Part shown: piece by piece, positions 35,203 to 45,154 of the stretch
Numbering within the stretch: the first letter of the stretch is position 1
Layout of the letters: every line of letters starts with the position of its first letter
Assembly (NCBI GenBank): GCA_963921825.1
Contig: OY997588.1
Location: forward strand, 56,800,803 to 56,864,802
Length of the DNA: 64,000 nt
From: Erodium maritimum
Lineage: Eukaryota > Streptophyta > Magnoliopsida > Geraniales > Geraniaceae
Direction of reading: 5' to 3'
Notes under the pieces: model-generated
Databases searched by the model: none
Told to the model about the DNA's origin: nothing
What the model saw: the letters and a program-made list of their open reading frames with translations, nothing else
Program-made: the position numbers and the translations under genes

Positions 35203-35490
35203 ATGGCCGACACAGCAGCCTACCCTTGGCGCCATGAGGAAGAGATGATTTTGGTGTTATGTTGGCTACACAATACCCGTTCGGGGCCAAATAATAGGTA
35301 TTGGCCGGAAGTGTTCTCAAACTATGTCAGAAATGCACCGGCCGACGCCTCGCCGCGCACACAGAAGCAGTGCAGGGACCATTGGCAGAAGATATCCCTG
35401 AAGATGCACCGTTTTAATTTATGTTACCATGAAGCAGTGCATGCTAGGTTTCGCGGAGATCCGTTGAGCACTTTATCAGATCTCATTTGA
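35203..35490 (+). CDS. Short Myb/SANT-like ORF of a second PIF/Harbinger ORF1 copy
   Basis: A 95-codon frame that starts at ATG 35203 behind a leader of about 110 bp with the TATA-like CTATAAAAG at 35084-35092. The protein has WRHEEEMILVLCWLHNT and TQKQCRDHWQKI, the two helices seen in Harbinger ORF1 SANT-like domains, then LSTLSDLI and a stop. It is about a quarter of the usual length, so this is a 3'-truncated copy; the sequence after the stop is the 3' flank of the BTB gene. It could still be transcribed because promoter-like and coding parts are intact, but I see no sign of function. Confidence 0.6.
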   Translation: MADTAAYPWRHEEEMILVLCWLHNTRSGPNNRYWPEVFSNYVRNAPADASPRTQKQCRDHWQKISLKMHRFNLCYHEAVHARFRGDPLSTLSDLI

Positions 35491-35716
35491 TTAATGACAT
35501 GATCATATGACCTTTGGTTCTTTGTAACAAGGATACAATGTTTCTACCATGAAAAGCAGAATATGTATTTACATCAAGACATGAACAAATCCCATTTGGA
35601 CGAAAAGAATCATCTCATGGCAAGAAATCACACTCATTTTCTAAAACCCATATGGACGTAGTACAACACATCTGACTCAATAGACTCTTCCTTGTTTATA
35701 TGTCACTGGCTCAACT
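35491..35716 (-). other. 3' untranslated region of the BTB gene
   Basis: About 225 bp, AT-rich, between the stop codon and the Harbinger-derived ORF. I see no canonical AATAAA on the minus strand. Confidence 0.5.
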
Positions 35717-37648
35717 TCAGAAGCCTTTCCATGCACTGAGAACTTCATTCAAGATATCAGCTATCAGGTCTCGGTCTGCAATCCGCAAGAAGGCGTTCAA
35801 ATCATCTTGAATGTCAAATATCTTACCAAATTTCACAAGATACTGCAAGCAGCTGGCCTTGAGCTTCGGCAGCCGATATAGAGATGCATTTTGGAGCCTC
35901 TCAAGCACATTGTGACAGTCAATGTCTTCCAAGAGACTAGCATGGCATGCCTCCTTCAGATCACAGACATCGTACTTATCAGCTGCACGCAGAAGTTCCA
36001 AGCGGTGGGTTAGGAACTCTTTGTGCTCTATGTTCCCGTATATGAAACCGAGAAAAGCTTGGCAGGCTTCGACCGACATGTCAGAGATGTTTATGGTTGA
36101 CAGCTCTTTCTCTTTCAGGTCATGTAGAAACATGCTGCGAAAAACAGGCGACCTTGCAGCAAGAACAGCACGATGGCCTCCGATGCTTCCATCTGATGCA
36201 TTGATTATGATGTCCATGTGGATGCTTTCTGTCAGCATTCGACCAAGTGAAGCAATAGCGGTTGAATCTGATTGCTCCCGCGTGAACCCTCCTGCCCAGA
36301 TTGAGCAAGCCTCTCCACCCTGCTTCATTATGAATGTCAAAAATTTATCTTAGTTCAAGGACTGACTGAAGTTGGTCTCTTTTCTGATAGTTACTTGAGT
36401 TTTGGAAAATATAATTAACGAGGAATTGAATCTATTCAGATTAATATAAAAAAGGTGAAACAGAGATGGTGTAGAAACACATACGTCGGGAGATGCGGTC
36501 TTCAGATCAAGAAATTCAACGTCAATAATGAGTTTCCCTGTTAGTGGAACCTCAACTGCCCAAACAAAGTCGTTGTTGGTCTTGAGCTGCTTGTTTGTTA
36601 TTTCTGCAGATATGTACAAGAAAAAATCTGATTAAGATTTTAACTAAAATGACCTTGGAACTTGTGTGGTTGAGAACCTCAAAACAGCTCAAACTTTACC
36701 AAGATAACTATAATACGATGCTACCATTCTTTATCTGGCCAGTAATGTGTGATTAATAACAGTTTTCGCTATAGTTTCTCATTTCCATTGTAATCAATTC
36801 TTTCAAGTTAAATAAAACAAGTGCTAAAAATAGCATTATCCAGATACAAATCATCTAATTCGCAAGTTTGTACAAAAGCTACGTGTTGTATCTTCCTATA
36901 GTATCAAGTAAAAAACAAGCTCTGAGTATTACCCGGATGAGTCAAGGCCTTGCGGTCCCCTGCTGAACAACAAACCACCCGAACGACGAAAGATGCGATT
37001 GGTGGGCTTTCTTTTGTTAGTCTGGATATCTCTGGGTATAATTTAACACACAACACTTTGTTCTTCTCTACTGATAAATGCCTTCAATCCAAAGCATAAA
37101 GGTGTCAATATTTAGCATATCCAACCACACCCAGATATCAGAAACATTCCCAAATAACACCTACCAGCAACAACTTTTCATCTCCTTCAAATCAAATTCA
37201 TAACACTGAAAATCTTTCACTTTCACAATTAAACTTCACCCACCATTCAAAACCCACTTGGGTACTAAAATCAGCAAAAACCATATGTTTTCAACTCACA
37301 ACAATTAATGGGTAATCACCAAAATAGGCATAAAAGGAGTGACTGACATGAATCTGACCCACAAGCCTTAAGGTTCATATTTCAAATCCAATTCAAAAGT
37401 AGCAACAACAACAACAACAAAAACCACCATCGACCCCCAAAAAATTAATGGGTAATGACAAAACACTTAAATGAATGACATAAACATGTTTCAGCAAGCA
37501 AAGGGTAGAGAGAGGGAGAGAAAGCAAACCAATTCCAGTTTCCGATCCTGAAAGGATCGGATTTGCGATAGGAGCAGGAACCCAAGTTGTCGATCCGCCA
37601 TTGGGCGAGACGAGAGGTGGTTTCGACTCGATAAACAGAATCGCTCAT
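35717..37648 (-). CDS. BTB/POZ domain protein (At1g21780-like), four exons
   Basis: Probable substrate adaptor of CUL3 ubiquitin ligases, by family knowledge. Exons on the minus strand: 37648-37530, 37081-36933, 36603-36485 and 36319-35717. All introns are GT-AG, and the joined frame is 329 residues with TAA/TGA-type termination at 35717-35719, close to the 326 or so residues of the Arabidopsis relative. Residues 1-129 form a MATH-like N-terminal region (SRLAQWRIDN, GNWNWHLSVEKN across the first splice, DFVWAVEVPLTGKLIIDVEF). Residues about 155-252 form the BTB fold (DIIINASDG, GHRAVLAARSPVFRSMF, FLGFIYGN, AADKYDV), and 253-329 a BACK-like helical tail. The start is chosen at 37648 because MSDSVYRVET.. 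aligns with the family; an in-frame ATG at 37711 would add 21 residues. All four exons are unbroken, so this is the one credible host gene. It is enclosed by transposons on both sides (Harbinger copy 3', copia 5'). Confidence 0.93.
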
Positions 37649-38320
37649 CCTAGCGAAGGCCAGAGCCACCGCAATTTCATGGATGCAATCGAACAATCCG
37701 TCGAACAACAACTCTCCGGGCTTTCCCAGGTTTCCGGCTCCTCAATACTCCTCTTACGCTTCGTATACAACAACATTAACACAAAACGCAGACTGTTCTT
37801 TACTCTTTCCACTACGGCATAGAAATATGCTCCAGAGTCCCGGATAGAAAATTGAACGAATTGACAAAAGAAGACAGAGACCAAGAAATTGAGTTGTGGT
37901 TGGGTCCTTAATCTCTATATTCCTTGTCAATGATTTCGGGCAAGCGAGGATTTAGCTTCACGCCATTGATGGGAAGCTAAGCTCTTATTACTAACAAAGA
38001 AGAGCTGGTTTTGGTATTGTTTGTATATTTGTAGAGCAGAAGCTGCTTGATTTGCTTTGGTTATGGGTTTTATGTGTTGGCTTACACTGCACTTCAATTC
38101 ATCCAGAAAGAGGGAGAGAGAGATGTATGGGCCAATTTTGGTGGATACGTGGACCTTATTCATTGGGTCCTCCAATTATTTGGAAATGGTCCCTCCATTT
38201 CTAAATATTTTTTATGCGTATAATTATAAAAGTTAGTTTAAACTTTATGTAAAAAAAAGTGATTATACAAAGTTACAAGACATTTCCATTTGATTCTTAC
38301 AATTAGAACAACTTGGTTAT
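37649..38320 (-). promoter_or_regulatory. 5' leader and probable promoter of the BTB gene
   Basis: Upstream side of the BTB gene up to the copia insertion. 37649-37930 is probably 5' UTR. A CT-rich stretch (minus sense) stands near 38105-38125. The stretch 38190-38320 is AT-rich and carries the insertion target GTTAT at its end. No clear TATA box could be fixed, so the transcription start is open. Confidence 0.4.
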
Positions 38321-38554
38321 TGTTGTGATAATTTCTCAAACGATCAGAACCGAAACTAAATTATCGAACTTCTTTTACTAAAAGATCAAAACATTTAACG
38401 AAATAATCTAACTCTCTTTTTCTACTTCTCATTTCTGTATCTCTCATATGAACACCAAGTGATGTATTTATAGCCTATACATAAAAGAGGAGTCATAGAC
38501 TCGTGTAACTCATGCAAGGGTGGTGGCCACCTTTATGACACGTGTTTTCCAACA
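38321..38554 (-). mobile_element. Copia element E, 3' LTR (left)
   Basis: A 234-bp LTR from TGTTGTGATAAT to TTTTCCAACA. Partner at 43658-43891 has the same length, with about six differences by eye. TSD GTTAT stands at 38316-38320 and 43892-43896. In the minus sense the purine tract aagggggagtg lies next to it (about 38555-38566). Confidence 0.95.
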
Positions 38555-38566
38555 CTCCCCCTTGGA

Positions 38567-40361
38567 CACTACCATTAACGAATACATCAAATGCGCCTTA
38601 GGTTGCCTCGTTAAAAACCTTCTCAGGAAAACCCAGTAGGACAAAACCTGTAAGGAAAAGAGTGCAACGTGCAAAACGTGCTTCATGTTGTGCTTGATAC
38701 TGCCTCGTTAAAAACCTTTCCAAGAAAACCCTGTGGGACAAAACTTGGATAAGGGAAAAAGAGTGCAGCGCACAAAATCTGTCTCTCCCTGACTTCAGGC
38801 AGGTTATTTTGGTTGTTCGGTTGAGTCGACGTACTCTGATCTTGAACATTAATTTCTCAACAAGTGGATGTCAAGAAAGCCATACCGAGTATCATGTTTC
38901 TTCCATTTACTCACTTCTGGTGAGTTGGACATGCATAACAGCTGCCTCGTTAAAAACCTTTTCAGGAAAACCTCGTGGGACAAAACCTGAATAAGGGAAA
39001 AAGAGTGCAGCACACAGAAATATACTCCCCCTGACTGTCGCTCCCCCTAAAGACCGACTGAATAATCTTGGTTGCTTGCAAAGTCGACTCGTATTATCTT
39101 GTACACTGACTTTCTCAAAACTGATGTCGCTAGACTTCCAGTGAACAAACCTACAGAATTTTCACTTCATGATTCTGATTGACGTCAATCTCTCATGACT
39201 CTTCTGGAGTTCATGATTATATCATAATTTCATACGAAAACTGATCAGTTGCAACTGAAAACCGTATTTCTAAATTATAATAGTCCCGAGACACGCTTTG
39301 CAGATCTGCTTCAATCTCAAAACCGGTAAAGAGTTTCTGAGCTCAAACTAGTTAGCACAATTTGCTGCGAATTTTCTGTCAGACGTTGTACATTATAACG
39401 TCTCAAATTTAGATATGGTACTTCAAGACCTAATATCTTTTCATCTCTTTAAGACAAATGAGATCCTCTTTAGGATCTAAAATATCGATCGATTGTTTGA
39501 ATATCAAGTAAAACACGCTTCAGGCGTTTCTTAGAATATGGATCCATTTTAAGTATGCTCGATCTTCAGGCCGAGACAATGCTCATCATCAAAGCTTTCA
39601 TTTGAAAGTCTTTCTTTAGACATACTGCAGTTTCAAGGACCTCTTCAAGAGTCCATATATTATCGACTCACACTGCTTACTAAGTACATGGTTTCTCATA
39701 CCATGTCTCATTACCTCATGCAAATCAAACCCTTCAGAGAGTCATTTCTCTAGATAATCATAAATCTTTTGGGAAATGACATTGCTTCTGGAAATTTAAA
39801 TTTTAAAGGGATTTGCTTCAGGCAAGTTGAAATGCTTCAAGCAATGCATGAGGTTTGCTTCAGGCAAACTACAATATTTCAGGCAAACCGCAATGCTTCA
39901 GGCAATGCAGGTCCTTCGGGGACTTTTATCAATGTCGGCACTTAAAAGTACCATTATCAGTGGGTACATATATCTAATATACCATGGTGATCACACAACA
40001 TAACTTTATCAAAAGTTGACTACAAGTCATTTGAGAAAAATACCTTTATAAGGTGTGCTTTATATTCAGCATCTTTGTTTTCTCATTCATCTATACCCAG
40101 CTGGGAAAACATTCTTCGATGTTTTGATCATGATTTTGAACATTGGACGTTATGCCAATAAGTCAATTCTTCTGGAATGACATTTTCTCGTATTGGCCAA
40201 ACATGTCTTTAAATGACATTAGTCAACACCACGTGTTTCAATGTCAAAATCATCTACCATATCAATCATGGTAATAATAATACCTTATCAATGGAAACCG
40301 ATTTTCGATTCCAAGACTTTTTTATGTGTGACTAATTCATATGAATTTCCTCATTTCTTTT
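38567..40361 (-). other. Copia element E, 3' non-coding part replacing RT/RNase H
   Basis: About 1.8 kb where reverse transcriptase and RNase H should be; I see no RVT_2, YVDD or RNase H motif on either strand. Near the LTR stand three copies of a motif of about 65-75 bp starting TGCCTCGTTAAAAACCTT (38604, 38701, 38943). At 39800-39910 a short unit with 'gcttcaggcaa' recurs about five times. Confidence 0.7.
38604..39015 (-). repeat. Three dispersed copies of a conserved copia 3' motif
   Basis: Each copy reads, in plus sense, TGCCTCGTTAAAAACCTT..AGGAAAACC..GGACAAAACCT, then AAGGGAAAAAGAGTGCAGC. Spacing is 97 and 242 bp. Conservation between copies is high while the DNA between them differs. 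Confidence 0.85.
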
Positions 40362-40784
40362 CTATTTCAACTCTTCAGGAGTATTAGAGTCTTCTGGTAC
40401 TTCTGGACCGATTGGTACTCCTGGACCGACTGGTACTTCTGGACCGATTGGTACTTCTGGAACGATTGGTTCTTCTGGAACCGACTCTGGTAGTTCTTCT
40501 GGAACTACTTCTGGTAATAAGGCTCTTTCATTGGCTGGTTCTTCCGGAACCACTGTTTTCTTATCCCTTATTTTCGTCTGACATTTCCGCTTCCGGGGAA
40601 CAATGTCTTTTGATCCAACTGGTCTCCCACGCTTCAGGCGTGCACTAGAGGAATCGATAACTGCTTTTGCAGTATCACCAGTGACCTTAATTCTAGCTGG
40701 TACATTGATTGCATCTATATAAGACCTTGTCATCTTTGACGTGTTTGCAAATGCATCAGGCATTTGATTTGCAACATTTTGCAA
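40362..40784 (-). pseudogene. Copia element E, linker between integrase and RT
   Basis: A 140-codon minus frame with a basic part (RLKRGRPVGSKD, PRKRKCQTK) followed by a Pro/Glu/Val repeat (PEVPIGPEVPVGP). Such a basic and acidic low-complexity linker is usual between the integrase C-terminus and RT in copia polyproteins. It ends without entering RT, marking the deletion point. Confidence 0.7.
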
Positions 40785-40796
40785 ATGAATTATTCT

Positions 40797-41897
40797 CTAT
40801 ACTTCTATTTCACATTGTGACGTGCGTGGGTGTAAATGAGACAACGAACTCACTTTCCATGAAAGTTCATGCCCAACTTCAGGAGGCTTATAAGAGAGTT
40901 CAAGCCTTACTTCAGGAGGCTTATCTTTCTCACCTAGAGGTGGAAATGTTGTCTCATCAAAATGACAATCTGCAAATCTTGCAGTAAACAAATCACCCGT
41001 CTGAGGTTCAAGATACCTTATAATGGACGGTGAGTCAAAACCACCATATATCCCCAACCGACGTTGGGGTCCCATTTTTGTGCGTTGAGTAGGTGCGGTC
41101 GGCACTTACACTGCGCAACCAAAGGTTCGCAAATGGGATATATTAGGTTGGTTCCCACACACAAGTTGTACAAGAGAATATTGATGATAAGCACTTGGTC
41201 TTATACGAATTAAAGATGCAGCATGTAATACAACATGTCCCCAAGCAGAAATAGGTAATTGTGATTGCATTAGTAATGTACGTTCAATTACCTGTATACG
41301 TTTGATAAACGATTCTGCTAACCCATTTTGGGTATGGACATGTGCAACGGGATGTTCAATACCAATCCCTAAAGACATGCAATAATCATCAAATGCTCTT
41401 GATGTGAACTCACCAGCATTATCAAGACAAATCGACTTAATGGGATGATCAGGGAAATGTGCCCTCAGCTTAATGATTTGTGCCAACAATTTAGCGAATG
41501 CAACATTTCGCGTTGACAACAAGCAAATATGAGACCATCTGCTGGATGCGTCTATCAGGACCATGAAATAACTGAATGGTCCACTAGCTGGATGTATAGG
41601 GCCACATATATCTCCCTGAATTCTTTGCGGGAAAGATGACATTTCAAAGTTAATCTTGGTTTGCGATGGTCGGACCAATAATTTTCCTTGTGAACAAGCT
41701 GTACATGATATCTCATTGGACATTAGGATCTTCTGGTCCTTTAATGAATGCCCGCATGAGTTTTCAACAATCCTACGCATCATGGTCGATCCCGGATGAC
41801 CAAGACGATTGTGCCAAAGCATATAAGCATTTGGATTAATGAACTGCTGGTTCATTGTTGCGTAGATTTCAACGGTTCTTATGGTTGTATAATACAA
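40797..41897 (-). pseudogene. Copia element E, GAG-pre-integrase and integrase
   Basis: The minus-strand frame 41897-41106 holds the zinc-binding part (WHNRLGHPG, then CTACSQGK) and the integrase core with DDE residues in DICGP (about 41620), CLDNAGEF (about 41420) and NGLAESFIKR (about 41310). The core ends in HLRTFGCAV. After a stop at 41106-41108 the following frame (41105-40797) carries the C-terminal GIYGGFD, ARFADC and ETTFPPLG parts. The catalytic residues look intact, but the chain is split. Confidence 0.87.
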
Positions 41898-42290
41898 ACC
41901 TGATGATAGAACCTGTAATTTTTCAAGTACACGCTTTCACCACATTTATTAAAAGTGATACAGAGAAACTCAGTCTCATTTTCACTTCTGGTCTCGACAT
42001 GATATCCGTTGCTATGAATATCCATGAAGCAAAGTAGATTTCTTCTGGATCTACTTGCATATAAAGCATTACGGGTATTTAACCTTGTTCCATTTTCTAA
42101 TATCAAGGTAGCTCTTCCGAAGCCTTCTATTAAATTTTCAGTACCCGTAATTGTGCTAACATTTGCTTCAACCAAGGTTAGATAAGAGAATTTTTTTTTT
42201 ATCTCTTAAGATTGTGTACGTCGACGCGCAATCAACAATACATAAGTCGCTATCATTTCTGCAACTACGTGACCCATAGTTGGGGTCCAT
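41879..42290 (-). pseudogene. Copia element E, protease
   Basis: Aspartic-protease region of the copia polyprotein. An active-site-like VDCAS (for the usual D[ST][AG]) stands near 42225, followed after an A/T run (42188-42197) that shifts the frame by GRATLILENGT and the segment ending FMDIHSNGYHVET. The run of T at 42190 and the altered triad residue make it inactive. Confidence 0.7.
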
Positions 42291-42322
42291 ATCCTTTAGT
42301 TTGTAAACTTAGGAAATGATTA

Positions 42323-42327
42323 CTAAA

Positions 42328-42394
<67 letters not shown>

Positions 42395-42985
42395 CACATT
42401 AACTAAAGTAGGGGAATACATAAACGCAGCATTTACGGGAGTCGGGTTCTGTGGGCCTTTTCTTTTCTCATATCGGGTCCACTTCGGGTGGTACACCCTA
42501 TCATCTCTCCTATAAGGTTGGAAATTATTATGCCCATAGCCCTGAATGCGACCACGTCCACGACCTCGACCTCGACCTCGACCTCGACCTCGACCTCTAA
42601 AGGGTCCTCGGCCTCGTCTGGGTCCAGAGTTACTATCATATCCTGTCAAATTCGCTTCAGGGAATGGAGCACTGCCTACAGGGCGAGTTTGATGGTTCTT
42701 CATTAATAATTCATTGTTTTGCTCTGCGACGAGCAAACAAGCAATCAGATCTGTAAATTTCTTAAACCCTTTTTCTCGATATTGCTGCTGCAGGAGCATA
42801 TTCGAGCGATGGAACGTGGAAAATGTTTTCTCAAGCATAGATTCGTCAGTTGTCTTCTCACTACAACTGCGAAGCTTGGAAACAATTTTAAACATGGGCG
42901 AATTGTACTCATTTACAGACTTAAAGTCTTGTAACTTGAGGTTAGACCAATCATATAGGGGACGAGGGAGAGCTATTGTTTTCAT
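42323..42985 (-). pseudogene. Copia element E, gag (UBN2-type) C-terminal half
   Basis: Copia gag with the LRSCSEKTTDESMLEKTFSTF block (read about 42890-42820) and LLVAEQNNELLMKNH, followed by a long Gly-Arg run (about 42545-42640) that takes the place of the nucleic-acid binding knuckle region. The end is overwritten by an (AT)n microsatellite. The gag N-terminus lies upstream to about 43260 in broken frames. The Arg-Gly codons form a GA-rich tandem (units of CGACCT in plus sense). Confidence 0.82.
42333..42392. repeat. (AT)n microsatellite in copia element E
   Basis: About 30 AT units. The Tyr-Ile run at the end of the gag frame is caused by it. Confidence 0.97.
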
Positions 42986-43643
42986 ATGCTCAAACCTCTC
43001 CTTGAGCTGGACCCATAAACTAAGGGGGTCTTCGTCAGCTATATATTCAAGTCGTAGGTCCCTATATATGTGATGACGGATTAATATTGTGGTCGTGGCT
43101 TTGTTTTTAACTGACTCGTTATTCCCCTCTTTTATGACGTCTCCAAGATTCTAAGATCTTAAGTGGAGAGTCGTGTCTAGCGCCCATTCATAATAGATTT
43201 TCCCGTCTAGTTTAAGGGGTGCATAATTAAGCTTTGTCAAGTTATCAATCCTGGACATTGATCAAACTAACTACATGTCAGGATTATATTCGACTTCAGG
43301 TCGTTAGTATTTTATTTTGGAACTTCTGGTCCAATACATATCGGGTCGCTAGTATTATATATTTGGAGCTTCCGGTCCAAACGTTTCGGTTTTAATGAAT
43401 TTTTAAATTCAGGTATTAACGATAAAACACAAGAATACGGTAAATATCAAATTTCTTATGTGAAAGATCCAATATACATTGGCAGTCACAGAGCATACTT
43501 ATTAAAACCGTAAATAAATTTATATAATGAATCAAATATAAATAAATTAACGATAATTTGAATATCTGATACCTGAGCAGTAGAACAGAGTGTTCGTACT
43601 GAATAATGATTTGAGAAAATTTAACGATTACAACGGAGCGGAA

Positions 43644-43657
43644 TCGTGCTGATAACG
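43644..43657 (-). promoter_or_regulatory. Primer binding site of copia element E
   Basis: Minus sense CGTTATCAGCACGA directly follows the 5' LTR. It differs from the TGGTATCAGAGC type of the other elements in this window. I do not assign the primer tRNA. Confidence 0.6.
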
Positions 43658-43891
43658 TGTTGTGATAATTTCTTAAACGATCAGAACCGAAACTAAATTA
43701 TCGAACTTCTTTTACTAGAAGATCAAAACATTTAACGAAATAATTTAACTCTCTTTTTCTACTTCTCATTTCTGTATCTCTCATATGAACACCAAGTGAT
43801 GTATTTATAGCCTATATATAAAAGAGGAGTCATAGACTCGTGTAACTCATGCAAGGGTGGTGGCCACCTTTATGACACGTGTTTTACAACC
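43658..43891 (-). mobile_element. Copia element E, 5' LTR (right)
   Basis: A 234-bp partner of the LTR at 38321; its outer terminus is mutated (CAACC in place of CAACA), and the exact TSD GTTAT follows at 43892-43896. The element is 5571 bp in all. Confidence 0.94.
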
Positions 43892-43986
43892 GTTATTAAA
43901 TTAATAATTTTAAAACAAAATGTATCATCTTATTATTGGAACATTTTGCAACACATAATCAAAGTTAAACGAAGCTCAAATACTTA

Positions 43987-45088
43987 CTGTTAAAACAATC
44001 ACAAGCACCAGTGTGGGAGACATCTCTCCGTTAGGGTTTGAGACCTCTCAATCATATCCTCCTCTATGATGCCGTCGTCTTCCTCCATGAAGTCGTCGCT
44101 ATGCTCTGAGGCGCCACCAGGAGTTCGAGCATCCATTGCTCTTGTCCTGGAAGCTCTAGCCAGATCTCGAGCACCAGCGACTACACCACAAAACATTGTT
44201 GTAGCAGTCGTAGTGCACCCTACAAGCGAAGGAAAAGTTCTCCCTCGTGCCACAGGTCCGATTCCGGCTACTATCCGGTCCCCTCTCCCGGCTGATGTCC
44301 GGTCCCTCTGCACTGTCCTAGCGCACATCCTCACACGCTGGCCCCATCCATCCTCATCTTAGGGGCCTTCACTGTTCTCCCAATTACGGAAATCTCTTCC
44401 GGGGGTTGCCGTCTGTTTCCCATAACCTTGCTCTGGGTGTACTGCCGGGCAGCGCGTTCCAGTGGTTGCCGTCTCCTTCTCCAACGCAGATCCCGCAGCC
44501 TCTACAACTGCTAGGGAAGCCGCCATCATTGTATCCGCCCCCGTGGCCTCCACCAAGGCTTTTGGGGTATGATGATTATCAGGTTTCGCTTTATTTTCCC
44601 TATGTTGTTCTTTATTGCAAGGATGTTGATTCGAGAGCGAAGGTTCAGGGCTTCTACCCAAGGATTCAAGGAATTTTTCGGGAAGGGTTCCTTGATTTAC
44701 ATCTACTATCGTCGTTCTGACGTCCACAGGTTTGGTGTTACAGCAGAAGAAACGTGTCGCCTTCGGGGGACCCAGCGGTCTACATGCCCTACCTTGAGTA
44801 GTGTTCGTCAGTACATCTACCATCTTCGCTCCGACACCCACATGTTCGGTTTTACAGTAGAAAAAAATGTGTCGTCCTCGGGTGACCCAGCGGTCCACAG
44901 ACCCTACCTTGAACAGTGGTGTTATTCAGTACACTTTAGTTTCTGTCTTAGTTAGCCTTAGTGGCGCTCCGTTCAACAACGTCCTAGATGTTTAAATAGT
45001 TACAAGGGTTATTGTATTTGTCCCGTCAGGGCCCTCAAATATGTACCAACTTTTTTTCAAGGAATGAAAGTTGCACTTACTAAAAAAA
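43987..45088 (+). mobile_element. Non-LTR retroposon R1, about 1.1 kb, with 15-bp TSD
   Basis: Bounded by AAGCTCAAATACTTA at 43972-43986 and 45089-45103 and ending in an A9 run: a clean target-primed insertion. The body shares blocks with retroposon R2 (48260-49892), such as 'accttgctctgggt', 'ctaccttga.cagtg' and the terminal 'tttgtcccgtcaggg' followed by ACTAAAAAA. A unit of about 111 bp is duplicated at about 44711-44930. The best frame (44066-44362) starts with a Ser-rich segment; there is no RT, endonuclease or known domain. Confidence 0.85.
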
Positions 45089-45154
45089 AAGCTCAAATAC
45101 TTATTAAGTTTTAGAGTGCGATTAAATTATATTTAATTCAATTTGGAATGTTTG

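Noticed and set aside
42433-42706. Glu-Val and Thr-Ser repeat proteins opposite or shifted to the copia gag
   Set aside because: Shadow frames of the Gly-Arg coding repeat.
44359-44898. 179-codon minus frame in retroposon R1
   Set aside because: Antisense to the retroposon, crosses its internal duplication, no domain.
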